Origin: a bacterium
GTDB lineage: Bacteria; Verrucomicrobiota; Lentisphaeria; Victivallales; GWF2-38-69
Assembly (NCBI GenBank): GCA_021781705.1
Contig: JAJXWI010000002.1
Span: 23,342 to 87,341 of the forward strand
Direction: 5' to 3'
DNA: 64,000 nt
This document shows, piece by piece, positions 1 to 9,293 of this stretch (within the stretch, counting starts at the first letter, position 1; every line of letters starts with the position of its first letter). The notes under the pieces were generated by a model, which had not been told where the DNA came from, made no database searches, and saw only the letters and a list, made by a program, of their open reading frames with translations. The position numbers and the translations under genes were made by a program.

Positions 1-2
1 CG

Positions 3-167
3 AATGCCTGCACCTCGTTGCGGAGTGAACCTGGATATAGAGATGCCATCCATTACTATAGAGAAATACTAAAGATAAATCCTGACGACATGAACGCTGT
101 ACGATCACTACATTTAGTCGAGTGGTATATGAACGAATTGAAAAGATCCCAATTAATAAAGAAATAG
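3..167 (+). CDS. C-terminal end of a TPR-type protein (partial)
   Basis: Reading frame 3 is open from the left edge to a TAG at 165-167 and gives 54 residues; the start lies outside the window. The fragment contains one tetratricopeptide-like helix pair, with YRDAIHYYREILKINPDD followed by a second helix, matching the TPR pattern of an aromatic early in helix A and a conserved Pro near the end of helix B. TPR proteins act as protein-protein scaffolds, so nothing specific about the role can be said. It runs on the plus strand toward the minus-strand tlyA gene. Confidence 0.5.
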   Translation, partial: NACTSLRSEPGYRDAIHYYREILKINPDDMNAVRSLHLVEWYMNELKRSQLIKK

Positions 168-485
168 TCTTTCTCCTGAAGAAGAACCTGCCGCCAAGCG
201 TCCTCGACTCGAGTAATTTTGTGGGTTCTTTTAGTAATTTACGATTCAGCCAAATGTCCTAGAATCGTAAATGGGAGCCATTCCTCCCTGCATGAGGGCT
301 TGATTTTTGTGTGATGCCGCTTCCCAAGGACTCACGCCCGGGGCTAGAACATAAATATAAGTAAATATTTACAAAAATTCTAACCCTCGTTTAGTCCAAA
401 GGGTAGGTTAAAAAAATATTTCAAAAATAACTATGAGGCTAGTGGCTAAAAATGTGTTTGTCAAAGAAAGAATTGGCTGCAGTTT
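168..485. repeat. Non-coding gap with hairpins and R1 dispersed repeat (copy 1)
   Basis: No gene is seen here. A hairpin at 238-271 has 9-bp arms (TTTACGATT / AATCGTAAA), and a weaker AAGAACC/GGGTTCTT pair lies just before it; either could end transcription of the TPR gene. Bases 286-355 match two other places in the window, 24771-24866 (inverted) and 60963-61052, and carry the word GAGGGCTTGATTTT followed by the palindrome-like ACTCACGCCCGGGGC. I call this dispersed family R1. Confidence 0.6.
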
Positions 486-1238
486 TCAGTCGTTCTTTTT
501 ACAAACAAGGATAAATTCCTGATTGCCTTTGGGTCCAAGGATAGGACTAGGAATCGTATCGAGTTCGGTCCAGAATAATTCATGTTCCGCGAAATCTTTT
601 ACTTTCATGATATACTTTTCTCTTATTTGGGGGTCGCGAACAACTCCGCCCCGCTCTACTTCATGGCGTTCGGCTTCAAATTGTGGTTTTACCAAAATAA
701 ATGCCCACCCATTTTCTTTCAGGACGGTATTGACGCCCTTCAGTACTTTTAGAACAGAAATAAAAGATAAATCCATAGTGACGACATCAACTTTTTCAGG
801 CAGGGAAGTTTCTGTCATTTCACGGGCGTTGAATCGTTCCATCGAAATTACTCTTTTATCCTGTCTGAGTTTGTAATGAAGCTGGCCGTATCCGACATCT
901 ATGGCGTATACTTTTGATGCGCCATATTGGAGCATTAAATCCGTGAACCCGCCTGTGGAAGAGCCTATATCAGCGGCAATTTTGCCTGTTAAATCAGGCA
1001 AGTATTTGTCCAGAGCGCCGTTAAGCTTTAAGGCGCCTCTGCTTACATACTGATGATTTTCATCTATTGTCAGACTGGTATCAGAAGAAACCAATTCCGA
1101 AGAATTTTTAATTACATTGTCTTCACTGGACCTGACGAGTCCGGCAAGTATATTTTTTTTTGCTTCATCAAGCGTCTTTTCCGGAAACTGTTTGATTAGC
1201 AATAAATCAGCCCTGATTTTCTTTGTTTTTCTATCCAT
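486..1238 (-). CDS. tlyA: TlyA-family rRNA 2'-O-methyltransferase
   Basis: The 250-aa product has an N-terminal S4-like RNA-binding segment (about residues 5-65) followed by an FtsJ/RrmJ-type Rossmann methyltransferase. Visible motifs are SRGALKL, the SAM-binding ADIGSSTGGFTD, TMDLSFIS, LVKPQFE and a C-terminal GPKGNQEF; the Lys, Asp, Lys and Glu in these correspond to the catalytic tetrad of this class. TlyA enzymes methylate cytidine 2'-OH groups of 16S and/or 23S rRNA, the change linked to capreomycin sensitivity; some homologues were named hemolysins. It is the last gene of the leftward lepA-lepB-lnt-tlyA run, separated from lnt by a palindromic region. Length and motif order are normal. 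Confidence 0.92.
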   Translation of the reverse strand: MDRKTKKIRADLLLIKQFPEKTLDEAKKNILAGLVRSSEDNVIKNSSELVSSDTSLTIDENHQYVSRGALKLNGALDKYLPDLTGKIAADIGSSTGGFTDLMLQYGASKVYAIDVGYGQLHYKLRQDKRVISMERFNAREMTETSLPEKVDVVTMDLSFISVLKVLKGVNTVLKENGWAFILVKPQFEAERHEVERGGVVRDPQIREKYIMKVKDFAEHELFWTELDTIPSPILGPKGNQEFILVCKKND

Positions 1239-1261
1239 AAAATCGCTTCTAAAATTTTCTC

Positions 1262-1400
1262 AGTCCATTTTCGATATACACCCCCTCGATACTATTCGTA
1301 AACCGAATCACTCGGGGAACGTGACGGGAAGTTCTTCGAGTGTCACGAGTAATTCCGTTGCGGAATATATCGAGGGACGTATCGAGAAGAACGGTTTTCG
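1262..1400. repeat. Palindromic intergenic cluster between lnt and tlyA
   Basis: The gap carries nested inverted repeats. An outer pair is a CCCTCGATA-containing segment near 1270-1292 and its complement near 1372-1392 (TATCGAGGGACGTATCGAG). An inner pair CACTCG/CGAGTG with GTGAC/GTCAC lies at about 1310-1348. The result would be a large cruciform or RNA hairpin. It may separate tlyA from lnt transcription or be a REP-type mobile repeat; no second copy was found in the window. Confidence 0.55.
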
Positions 1401-1406
1401 AGAAGG

Positions 1407-3182
1407 CTATGAACATACTACTTCCTTAAACGGCTCTAAAAGCATGGACTTTCTCTCCTTCCATTTCCAGAAAGAGAAAATCAGGATGGAAACAAACAAG
1501 ACAAACAACATACCTATGAAAATATCCCCGTATTGAGAGTAGAAGGAAAGTTTAGTAGAAGTGTTTATTTTAACATTGAATAACGCCGCTCCCCTTCCTT
1601 GTTTTTCAGGGATGAGAGTTCTCCTCTCTCCTATCTGTTTAGAAAATATCGAATCGGTTATTATCCCAAAGGAACTAATCACGCATGTGCCATTATTATT
1701 TCCCGAACGAATCATAGTTCTTCTATTTTCCACGCACCGGAAAACCGCCTGCGCAAGATGCTGGACTGGTTCATAACTGCCAGGAAACCATGCATCATTG
1801 GTAATCGTTACCAAAAGGTTTGCACCTTTCATGACATGTCCTCTTGCTACATAAGGGAAGGCATCCTCAAAGCATATAAGTACTCCGGCATGGATATTCT
1901 CTTTAAGGTTAAAGATGGTATGCACTCTGCCGGGAGAAAGAGATCTGCCCATTCCGAATTTTTGTTTTATCCACGGATAGATATATTTTAGAGGGAAGAT
2001 ATTCTCTCCGGGAGTATATTCACCCCATGGTACAATGTGGATTTTATTATAAAAATCTACAATTTTACCATCTTTATTTATGTATAAAGCGCTATTGTAA
2101 GCTTTGTATTCGCCGGACGGCATCACATCTCCGTAATCAATAGTTCCCAAAAGCATTGGGACATGATATTTTTTCAGCAAACAACCTAATTTTTCACGGT
2201 ATTCATAACTTAAATCACTGCCTCCTCTCAATGCCTGAGGAACGGCGCTTTCCGGCCATATTAAAAGGTCAGGTTTCGATGATAACATTTCATCAGAACA
2301 TCTCATGTATACATCAAGAGCTCCTCTTGCTTCATCTACAGAGTATAATCTTATCTGTGGAATATCTCCCTGCACCAGCAAGGCTTTTAGTTCGGCATAT
2401 GAGTTTTTATCGGAAATATCATACTGTTTGACAAGAAACACGCCTATGATCAAATTCAGCACCGCCACAAAAACTGATACATACAATATCAGTGGTTTGT
2501 AAAACCGTATCCCGTACAACAAGCTGTTAGATGCCACCAAAAGCGTTTCAGCGATGCCGAGGTTAAAGAATATAAGAATGAAGCTGACGCCGTAAATTCC
2601 AGTAAATGAAGCTAACTGAATGATGTGAAAGATCTTCCACTGAGTTACCGCCAGATAATTCCAGGGCAGTCCGGTAAAAATCCAGCTCCTTATCCATTCA
2701 AGAATACACCACCATGCTGACAAAACTAAAGCAAGAAGAAGAATCTTAAAATGTAATTTATTTTCTATCAGGTATTTTTTAGTCTGACTATGTCCGAGAA
2801 GAATGATATTATTGGGAACAAGCAAGCTTCTTCTAACAAGAGGAACAGCTAATGCCCAGAAAGCCGGAAATAGCGCCAATACTAACGACATTGCGTAGGG
2901 AACGAAAGGCTCTATTTTTCCAAGCCAGAAAAAAGAGACTATCGCCCAGCCGTATCCCCAGACCAACCCATTCGCAAAAGCTCTCTGCCAAGTAGAATTT
3001 TTTACGGACAGGTAAAGAGGGACAACACCTATCCAACCTACCCAAAATAAATATGAACAATTAAAAGATAGACCGTAAATAGATCCGAAAAGTAAAAGAA
3101 TGACATATCTTGCGAAGATATATTTTTTTGACACGATGAAAGCGTCGTTTTGAAGAAAGAGTTTATGCCCTAAAATTTCCAT
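1407..3182 (-). CDS. lnt: Apolipoprotein N-acyltransferase
   Basis: Lnt transfers the third acyl chain from a phospholipid to the N-terminal cysteine of lipoproteins at the periplasmic face of the inner membrane. The 591-aa product has an N-terminal half of about six hydrophobic segments (residues roughly 25-250), a nitrilase-type domain (about 265-540) and a final membrane helix near 555-572. The catalytic Glu-Lys-Cys triad is visible: Glu311 in LIWPESAVP, Lys380 in FYNKIHIVPWGEY, Cys437 in GVLICFEDAFP. It is larger than the E. coli protein (about 510 aa), mainly through loops. The gene follows lepB by 56 bp. That gap contains the recurring TAAAACTTAACACTTAAAAC word also seen near 28140 and 34507. 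The presence of lnt implies triacylated lipoproteins and therefore an outer membrane. Confidence 0.94.
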   Translation of the reverse strand: MEILGHKLFLQNDAFIVSKKYIFARYVILLLFGSIYGLSFNCSYLFWVGWIGVVPLYLSVKNSTWQRAFANGLVWGYGWAIVSFFWLGKIEPFVPYAMSLVLALFPAFWALAVPLVRRSLLVPNNIILLGHSQTKKYLIENKLHFKILLLALVLSAWWCILEWIRSWIFTGLPWNYLAVTQWKIFHIIQLASFTGIYGVSFILIFFNLGIAETLLVASNSLLYGIRFYKPLILYVSVFVAVLNLIIGVFLVKQYDISDKNSYAELKALLVQGDIPQIRLYSVDEARGALDVYMRCSDEMLSSKPDLLIWPESAVPQALRGGSDLSYEYREKLGCLLKKYHVPMLLGTIDYGDVMPSGEYKAYNSALYINKDGKIVDFYNKIHIVPWGEYTPGENIFPLKYIYPWIKQKFGMGRSLSPGRVHTIFNLKENIHAGVLICFEDAFPYVARGHVMKGANLLVTITNDAWFPGSYEPVQHLAQAVFRCVENRRTMIRSGNNNGTCVISSFGIITDSIFSKQIGERRTLIPEKQGRGAALFNVKINTSTKLSFYSQYGDIFIGMLFVLFVSILIFSFWKWKERKSMLLEPFKEVVCS

Positions 3183-3238
3183 TGTTAAATTTACTCTTAA
3201 ACCCTAAAACTTAACACTTAAAACTCTCTCTTGAAAAT

Positions 3239-4444
3239 TTATTGTAACGTCATAGCCTTGATATAGCCATTTGGTCCTATAACCGTCGGATAATCAACTG
3301 GTGGTTTATTATCAGCGGCCCCCCACCTTCTTGTAAGCGGCCAGAAAACAAAAGAGGCTTTTCCTATGATGTTCGATCTCGGAACAAACCCCCAATATCT
3401 GCTGTCTGCACTCCAGAGAGTGTTATCTCCGAGCATAAAATAATTCTTCTCAGGAACGACAACTTCATTTCCGGAAGAGAGTCTGCCTACAGGCAAATAT
3501 CCCTGATACCCGCCTTTATTGGAATATATTCTGTTAAAGGCTTCAATATTAAAGTCAGTAATCGCTTTGAACGCAGTCTCGCCTTTTACTTTTACAAAAA
3601 GTTTTTTGTCGGATATCTTCAGAGTATCGCCTGGCATGCCGACAAGCCTTTTTACATAGTAGAACCCGACACTTGAAAGAGGTGCGCCGTTTGAATCATT
3701 TCTCAATCCCTCCGTGGAAAATACTACAATATCACTGCGTTTAGGTTCCACAAAATGATAAGCAAGGCGGTTTACAAACAGATGATCTCCCTCTGAAAGC
3801 CAGCCATTACAAATGGTATGGCCCACAGGAAAAGAGGTAGGAACTTCCATATACTTATTAAAACAATACTCAGCTACTTTATGGACATCTCCGGGAAGAT
3901 TATATTTTACATCTCCTATAGACATGGGAGTCCAAGGGAATATAAGAAACCTATTATATGTCGGGAATAATCCTTCCAGACTTCCCTCTCTTTCAATAAC
4001 TGCTTTTGCGCGCTGAGTAGAATAGAGTAGATAGTTAACAGGCTGCGGAACTGTTTCCGGCACAGTCTCCTTATCTACGTAATGGATGCCAAAAAGTGTC
4101 GGCTGCATACTGCTGGTTGGTATCTTAAACGGCTGCAGATATAACGCTCTTATTCCAAAAGCAACAGTTAATGCTACCACTATTATTTCAGCATATTCTC
4201 TTATGATTTTGAACTTTTTAAAAGGTACAATTTTAGTGTATCTTGTCAGAAGATTTACATACTCGCTCTGAGCCTTTTCATATCCTTCGCATTTCAGCCA
4301 CTTCAGTTTGTCTGAAATAGATTTAAGCTCAATCTTTTCTTTTGGGTAAAGAATATCATCATCACTCACAAGTATGCCGTTAACGCATTTTTTAAGATGT
4401 TTTATTTCTTTTTTTAGCTTATTTTTTTTAAAAAAGTTCATCAT
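3239..4444 (-). CDS. lepB: Signal peptidase I
   Basis: Type I signal peptidase cleaves Sec/Tat signal peptides at the outer face of the inner membrane with a Ser-Lys dyad. The 401-aa protein has a charged coiled N-terminus (1-75), one clear membrane segment (about 84-103), box B with the nucleophile in IPTSSMQPTLFG (Ser112), box D with the general base in YYVKRLVGMPGD (Lys265) and box E GDNTLWSADSRYWG. An insertion of about 100 residues (about 120-225) separates boxes B and C, making it longer than E. coli LepB (324 aa). Two consecutive ATGs start the gene; AGGTG overlapping the lepA stop region is the likely ribosome site. It lies 10 bp after lepA. Confidence 0.94.
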   Translation of the reverse strand: MMNFFKKNKLKKEIKHLKKCVNGILVSDDDILYPKEKIELKSISDKLKWLKCEGYEKAQSEYVNLLTRYTKIVPFKKFKIIREYAEIIVVALTVAFGIRALYLQPFKIPTSSMQPTLFGIHYVDKETVPETVPQPVNYLLYSTQRAKAVIEREGSLEGLFPTYNRFLIFPWTPMSIGDVKYNLPGDVHKVAEYCFNKYMEVPTSFPVGHTICNGWLSEGDHLFVNRLAYHFVEPKRSDIVVFSTEGLRNDSNGAPLSSVGFYYVKRLVGMPGDTLKISDKKLFVKVKGETAFKAITDFNIEAFNRIYSNKGGYQGYLPVGRLSSGNEVVVPEKNYFMLGDNTLWSADSRYWGFVPRSNIIGKASFVFWPLTRRWGAADNKPPVDYPTVIGPNGYIKAMTLQ

Positions 4445-4454
4445 GGATTTTCAC

Positions 4455-6254
4455 CTATTCAGATTTTAAGATTTCAACAAAAGCTTCCTGCGGGATACTT
4501 ACCTTACCGACCTGTTTCATTTTCTTTTTTCCATCCTTCTGTTTTTCCAGAAGTTTTCTCTTTCTGCTTATATCGCCGCCATAACATTTGGCAAGAACAT
4601 TTTTTCTTAACTGTTTGATCGTCTCTCTTGCTATGACCTTCCCCCCTATGGCCGCCTGAACAGGGACCTGAAACATCTGAGGAGGAATAACTTTCTTGAG
4701 TTTTTCAGCTATTTGCCTGCCCCTTGATTCTGCAAAATCTCTGTGAACTATACAGGAGAATGCATCAACAGGCTCTCCATGAACAAGAATATCCAGCTTG
4801 ACAAGATCATCCCTCTTATATCCATAGTGCTCATAATCCATACTGCCGTATCCTTTTGTCGAAGACTTCAGCTTATCATGAAAGTCTATGAGAATCTCGT
4901 GCAACGGCAACAGCGCGTTTATGATAACATGTTTGGAATCTATCGATTCTGTTGTACCACATTCTCCTCTCTTGCTCAGTATCAAGTTCATAACTTCCCC
5001 AATGTAAATATTGGGAATCATTATACTAGCCTTAATTATAGGCTCTTCTATCATTTCTATGAGTGTCGGATCAGGCATGTGAATCGGATTGTCTATGCTT
5101 AGAACATCTCCTTTTTTCAGATGAACATGGTATACTACGCTGGGATAGGTGGCGATGATATCCATGTTGTATTCACGTCTTAGGCGCTCCTGAATAATTT
5201 CCATATGAAGAAGTCCGAGGAATCCGCATCTGAATCCAAATCCCAGAGCAACGCAGGACTCGGCCTGATAAACAAAAGCTGAATCATTAAGTTGAAGTTT
5301 TGCCATGCTGAATTTAAGTTGTTCATAATCGGCTGTGTCTATTGGATAAATTCCGCTAAACACCATTGGCGTAATTTCTTTAAACCCCGGAAGCGGCACT
5401 GTACCTGGATTATCAACCCGTGTAATCGTGTCTCCAATTTTAGTATCATTCGGAGATTTTATATTGGCTATCACGTACCCTACAGAACCTTCTTCAAGCT
5501 CTTCGAGAGGCACCATTCCAAGTTTAAAATAGCCTACTTCCTTTATTTCACTTTCAATATTGTTGCTTAGCAATCTGATTTTAACGCCTCTTTTGAGCGT
5601 ACCTTTTTCCATTTTTACATAATTAACGACGCCGCGGTATGCATTATATGTAGAGTCAAAGATCAAAGCATTGGCGCCTTTGAGAGAAGCATCAGGACAT
5701 GGAGGCGGAACTCTTTTTACTACGGCTTCAAGAATTTCTTTTATCCCCTTCCCTTCCTTTGCGCTTGCCAACAGAACTTCTTCTCTTGGAATGGCCAGTA
5801 TTTCTTCCAGCTGCTGCATGCAAAGTTCCGGATTAGATGAAGGTAAGTCAATTTTGTTAACTACCGGGATAATCACCAAATTCTGTTTCATCGCCATTTT
5901 CGCGTTGGCAACAGTTTGCGCCTGGACTCCCTGGGCTGCATCAACAAGCAACAATGCTCCCTCGCATGCTGCAAGTGATCTGCTCACCTCATAGGAAAAA
6001 TCTACGTGTCCGGGAGTATCTATGAGATTAAACTCATACTCGATACCATCACTTCCCTTATACATCATCCTGACAGGATGGGATTTTATTGTAATCCCCC
6101 TCTCTCTTTCAAGATCCATGCTGTCCAGTATCTGATCCTTAAAATCTCTCTTCTCAACAGAACTGGTAGCTTCCAGAAACCTGTCCGCCAGAGTAGACTT
6201 GCCGTGGTCTATGTGTGCTATAATAGAAAAATTCCTAATAAATTTCTTTTCCAT
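4455..6254 (-). CDS. lepA: Elongation factor 4 (LepA) GTPase
   Basis: LepA/EF4 is a ribosome-bound translational GTPase that affects initiation and ribosome biogenesis. The GTPase motifs are all present: AHIDHGKST (G1), RGITIKS (switch I), DTPGH (G3), NKID (G4) and SAKEG (G5), followed by EF-G-like domains II, III and V and the LepA-specific C-terminal domain with GGDISRKRKLLEKQK. I start at the ATG at 6254 (MEKKFIRNF); an upstream in-frame TTG would add seven atypical residues. This gives 599 aa, the usual family length. It heads the lepA-lepB-lnt operon, an arrangement (lepA-lepB) common in bacteria. Confidence 0.96.
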   Translation of the reverse strand: MEKKFIRNFSIIAHIDHGKSTLADRFLEATSSVEKRDFKDQILDSMDLERERGITIKSHPVRMMYKGSDGIEYEFNLIDTPGHVDFSYEVSRSLAACEGALLLVDAAQGVQAQTVANAKMAMKQNLVIIPVVNKIDLPSSNPELCMQQLEEILAIPREEVLLASAKEGKGIKEILEAVVKRVPPPCPDASLKGANALIFDSTYNAYRGVVNYVKMEKGTLKRGVKIRLLSNNIESEIKEVGYFKLGMVPLEELEEGSVGYVIANIKSPNDTKIGDTITRVDNPGTVPLPGFKEITPMVFSGIYPIDTADYEQLKFSMAKLQLNDSAFVYQAESCVALGFGFRCGFLGLLHMEIIQERLRREYNMDIIATYPSVVYHVHLKKGDVLSIDNPIHMPDPTLIEMIEEPIIKASIMIPNIYIGEVMNLILSKRGECGTTESIDSKHVIINALLPLHEILIDFHDKLKSSTKGYGSMDYEHYGYKRDDLVKLDILVHGEPVDAFSCIVHRDFAESRGRQIAEKLKKVIPPQMFQVPVQAAIGGKVIARETIKQLRKNVLAKCYGGDISRKRKLLEKQKDGKKKMKQVGKVSIPQEAFVEILKSE

Positions 6255-6649
6255 AAAAAAACCAAAATTACCCAAAATAAGATTAAGAAGATAGAATGTA
6301 TGTCTATAAAATTACTAAAACTGATTATTTTTTGACATTCCTCTAACATTGCATAGTTCATTGGCAAAGTCAACAAACTCAATTATTTTTATCAGGAAAT
6401 ACCCCAGACATGGTATTACCCATTGAAGGAGAGAAGTATTAAAGATTTTCTTTTCTTAATGTAGAAAACAGCATAGAACTACAGGCACTCAAAGAGGACT
6501 TTAAAATATCGTTCGCCGAATAATAGAGCAGAGAGCCTGCAGAAACAAGCTCCTGTCTTACGTCGAACGATACCCATTTTATGTTCATGCACGCACAGTA
6601 CTATTTTTCAGCATCGCCTGCATGATTCTAAAATTTATGGTCCACCTTC
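6255..6649. other. Intergenic gap upstream of lepA with a possible 49-aa ORF
   Basis: This gap probably holds the lepA promoter. On the minus strand 6588-6439 encodes a 49-residue open frame starting MNIKWVSFDVRQEL and ending in TAA. No ribosome-binding site precedes its ATG, so I do not call it a gene. ATCGTTCG and CGAACGAT at about 6506-6513 and 6563-6570 form an inverted pair inside it. Nothing else stands out. Confidence 0.4.
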
Positions 6650-7708
6650 TTAGAAGTCATCTTTAAAATCTATACTGTTTCGTGTTCTATTTATTGTACC
6701 CTGAGATGAATCGCCAAGTGTACCTAGTTCATTTAGAGCTTTAGAACACACATACCATTCATGTTGGGACCATTCCCTTTCATATTGACTATGGCTACTG
6801 TTACGTATAACAAAGTTATCCATAGCGGACATGGCATATGAAAAACCACCTGCATTGAAGGCGTGTGAGAATAGCGGTAATACAAAATCGTCTGCATCTA
6901 ATAAAACATGCGTTATGACGATCTTTTTTTTATCTGGTGATATAACTATTGTGTAGAAAGTAGTAACCTTCGAGGGGTGCCAAGCTAAAATCTCTTTGAT
7001 ATCACTTACCTCAGGCTTATTTCCCTTAAACGTTAGCCGGCATGGAGTAAACTGGTCGAACTCTTTGTACTCAGAACCATCAAACGGACTTCCTTGGCCT
7101 TGAAATACTGCTACCATTACATTATCCACTGCCCCTGTTCCTGTGTTTTGTATTGCGTTAGCTACTATTCCATGGGGTACTATTCTAAACTTTAATTTTT
7201 CACACGTTGTTGGTTTTAACCTAAATCCACATGACGCAATGAAGATTTGCACTCCTTGTTTTTCTAGGGCAGAGTATAAAGCGTCCTTATCTTGATACCA
7301 ATCTTTGATCGCATAGACATCCGCAATTGCTCTTTTTATATTGCTTTGTATCACTGATAGCTGTTTTGATTCGAGTTCTTGCATATACTTCACAAAAGCA
7401 AAACCCTCATCGGACCATATTGCTATACGAGTCGAACTTAGACCGGAATTATTATCGCTGGCAATTCCCTCGTAAAAATCGCTGTTGAATGTACCCATAT
7501 ATACACATGCATCGTCTTGCGGGAATTCGAAGGCATTACAGGATTGATGGTTTACCGACGAGGTTTTCATATCCTGCGGCGCTCTATAAGTAGAATTACA
7601 GTATTGATCTACTACCGCTTTCCCAAATACCTCCTTGTGTCCATACGCATGGCCAGCCAAAACCATAGATATAATTGCAAGAACCGAAATTTTTCCTATA
7701 TAATTCAT
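6650..7708 (-). CDS. Exported protein of unknown function, paralogue of the 47.9 kb protein
   Basis: The family is not recognised. The 352-aa product starts with a signal peptide (MNYIGKISVLAIISMVLAGH...), preceded by AAGGATAAAA just before the ATG. Residues about 153-206 align almost without gaps with residues about 368-422 of the exported protein at 47868-49859: shared pattern IFxxSxGF...PHG..A.A......DNV...FQ..G. Later segments also correspond, YTIVISPDKKKIVITHVLL here and CYVVAITKDLRQVLVSHIL there. The protein therefore carries a globular domain of roughly 250 residues that occurs twice in this window, and it lacks the repeat region found in its paralogue. Export to periplasm or outside is inferred from the signal peptide. 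It stands alone between gaps of 395 and 390 bp, facing the same way as lepA. Confidence 0.7.
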   Translation of the reverse strand: MNYIGKISVLAIISMVLAGHAYGHKEVFGKAVVDQYCNSTYRAPQDMKTSSVNHQSCNAFEFPQDDACVYMGTFNSDFYEGIASDNNSGLSSTRIAIWSDEGFAFVKYMQELESKQLSVIQSNIKRAIADVYAIKDWYQDKDALYSALEKQGVQIFIASCGFRLKPTTCEKLKFRIVPHGIVANAIQNTGTGAVDNVMVAVFQGQGSPFDGSEYKEFDQFTPCRLTFKGNKPEVSDIKEILAWHPSKVTTFYTIVISPDKKKIVITHVLLDADDFVLPLFSHAFNAGGFSYAMSAMDNFVIRNSSHSQYEREWSQHEWYVCSKALNELGTLGDSSQGTINRTRNSIDFKDDF

Positions 7709-8098
7709 TTTTATCCTTTTTTATTTTATTTGATCATTTACTAGGTTACTAACATTAAACTTTAATTCTTTTTACACCACAAAATCCCCCTTCTTTGTTT
7801 ATCTTTACATTGTTAATTACTACATAAGTCCTTAACCCGTGTTTTTTTCACTATATATAGCTCAAAACCTCCCATTCCTCACAGGAGTTGTTAACTGGAC
7901 TCTAATTTCCCTTCATTAATTGCAAACTTCTATATCTATGCGTTAATTTTTAAATTATTTTTTGTGAAATTTATTCCATTATCTTTAAAAAGATGAATTA
8001 ATTTCACATCTAATCTATATTTTTTACATTACCATATTACGAGTTATCCTTTTATGGTTTTGCGTATTATACACAGTTGCAATTTATAAGAAAAATAC
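7709..8098. other. AT-rich intergenic gap, nothing recognised
   Basis: The stretch is very AT-rich with no open frame of note. It must contain the promoter of the leftward exported-protein gene, but no confident -35/-10 pair is visible. It ends at the transposase remnant. Confidence 0.4.
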
Positions 8099-8314
8099 AT
8101 GCCAAATATTGCAAAGAAGGAAACGCTGAGTGAAAATCCATTGATATTATTTCAAGATGGAGCCAGGTTCGGCAGGATAGGAGATGTCAGGAGATATTGG
8201 TCACCAAGGGTGATGCGACCTGTTTTTGCAAAAGTCAATTCGTTCGTGAATATCTCTGTCTGTATTCAGCGGGTTCCCCAGCATAAAGGAGAAATGTTTA
8301 TACAAATTCTTTAG
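8099..8314 (+). pseudogene. IS630-type transposase remnant
   Basis: The frame reads LILFQDGARFGRIGDVRRYW followed by SPRVMRPV, close to the IS630-family DDE motif FQDEARFGR..........W.P...RP. The sequence then shifts frame: the next frame reads VREYLCLYSAGSPA before a stop, matching the following IS630 segment (REY.Y.Y.AV.P). Only about 70 codons in the middle of the transposase survive, with a frameshift and stop, and the expected catalytic Asp/Glu after FQD is Gly. No terminal inverted repeats were identified. This is a decayed insertion sequence, not an active one. Confidence 0.6.
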
Positions 8315-8399
8315 ATAAAAACTACCAAATCAATTTCTAGTTATAATTGGATTGTTGGTGCTATTTTGAAAGCAACTTAGTATTAACCGGCAAATAAAC

Positions 8400-9053
8400 C
8401 TAAAAGTCTTCATTTTCTGTCGATATTTTTCTCAACAGCCCGAAAATAATATCATTGGAGAATCCCTTAGCCTGCATAAATCTGAAAAGGCGCTCTTTTA
8501 TTTTTTGTTCAGTCAATGACTTGTTTCTTTTGAGGAAATTCAATTTTTTGTAAAAAATATCACTAGCTTTTTCTTCTTCTTTCTCACACTGACATAGCTC
8601 AGATGTCAACTCCAATATCGTGTCAGAACTGATGCCTTTTTGCTTCATCGCCTGTTCTATTTTGCGCTTTCCGTATCCCCTGTTTGACAATTCCGAAATA
8701 TAGATTTCAGCCGTGTTTTTATCATTCAGAAGCTTTAGTTCGGAGGCCTTTTCTATTGCAGCGTTTACCTGCGACGAGTTAAATCCCTTTTTTAAAAGTT
8801 TTGTTTTTATTTCGAAAGTTGTATGAGGTCTTCTATTAAGGATTTTGAGCAGATCATTAAAGCATGCCTGATTATTATTTTCTGCTACAATAGAATTAAG
8901 TTTTTCTTCATCCAACACCTGCCCTATCCTAAGATTGTGGCTGCAGACTATATCGGGCAGAAGTTTATATGCCTCACCATTGGAAAGCGCTATATAATAA
9001 AAAGATTTCTCTTTTTTAAAATTGTTTATTGTCAACTCCATAAATATCGGCAA
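8400..9053 (-). CDS. recX: RecX regulatory protein
   Basis: RecX binds RecA filaments and modulates recombination and SOS induction. The protein has the three-helix tandem repeats typical of RecX: LLKILNRRPHTTFEIKTKLL, a unit ending in SNRGYGKRKIEQAMKQKGI, and a C-terminal RLFRFMQAKGFSNDIIFGLL. I place the start at a TTG at 9053 because GAGGGGG lies 6 nt upstream; the ATG at 9041 is an alternative, and a longer frame reaches a TTG at 9161 with no ribosome site. This gives 217 aa, within the family range. It is divergent from rph, leaving a shared promoter region of about 240 bp. No recA is in the window. Confidence 0.85.
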   Translation of the reverse strand: MPIFMELTINNFKKEKSFYYIALSNGEAYKLLPDIVCSHNLRIGQVLDEEKLNSIVAENNNQACFNDLLKILNRRPHTTFEIKTKLLKKGFNSSQVNAAIEKASELKLLNDKNTAEIYISELSNRGYGKRKIEQAMKQKGISSDTILELTSELCQCEKEEEKASDIFYKKLNFLKRNKSLTEQKIKERLFRFMQAKGFSNDIIFGLLRKISTENEDF

Positions 9054-9293
9054 AAAAAGCCCCCTCAATAGATCTATATTAAAATTACTATCGTTATACT
9101 TTTCTTTTAATCTGTTTTTAAAAAAATACCCTGCCCATTCTCTTTTTTCACTAGGATGCAAAATGTTTTTTGTTAATTTATAAGTTAAGGATCAAACTTA
9201 GCTTTTAAGCAGCATTGTTATTTATGTTTTAGGGTTTAAAATAGAGCAGAAATTATTTTTGTTTAAGATTTAAAATATAATAAGGAAAAATTA

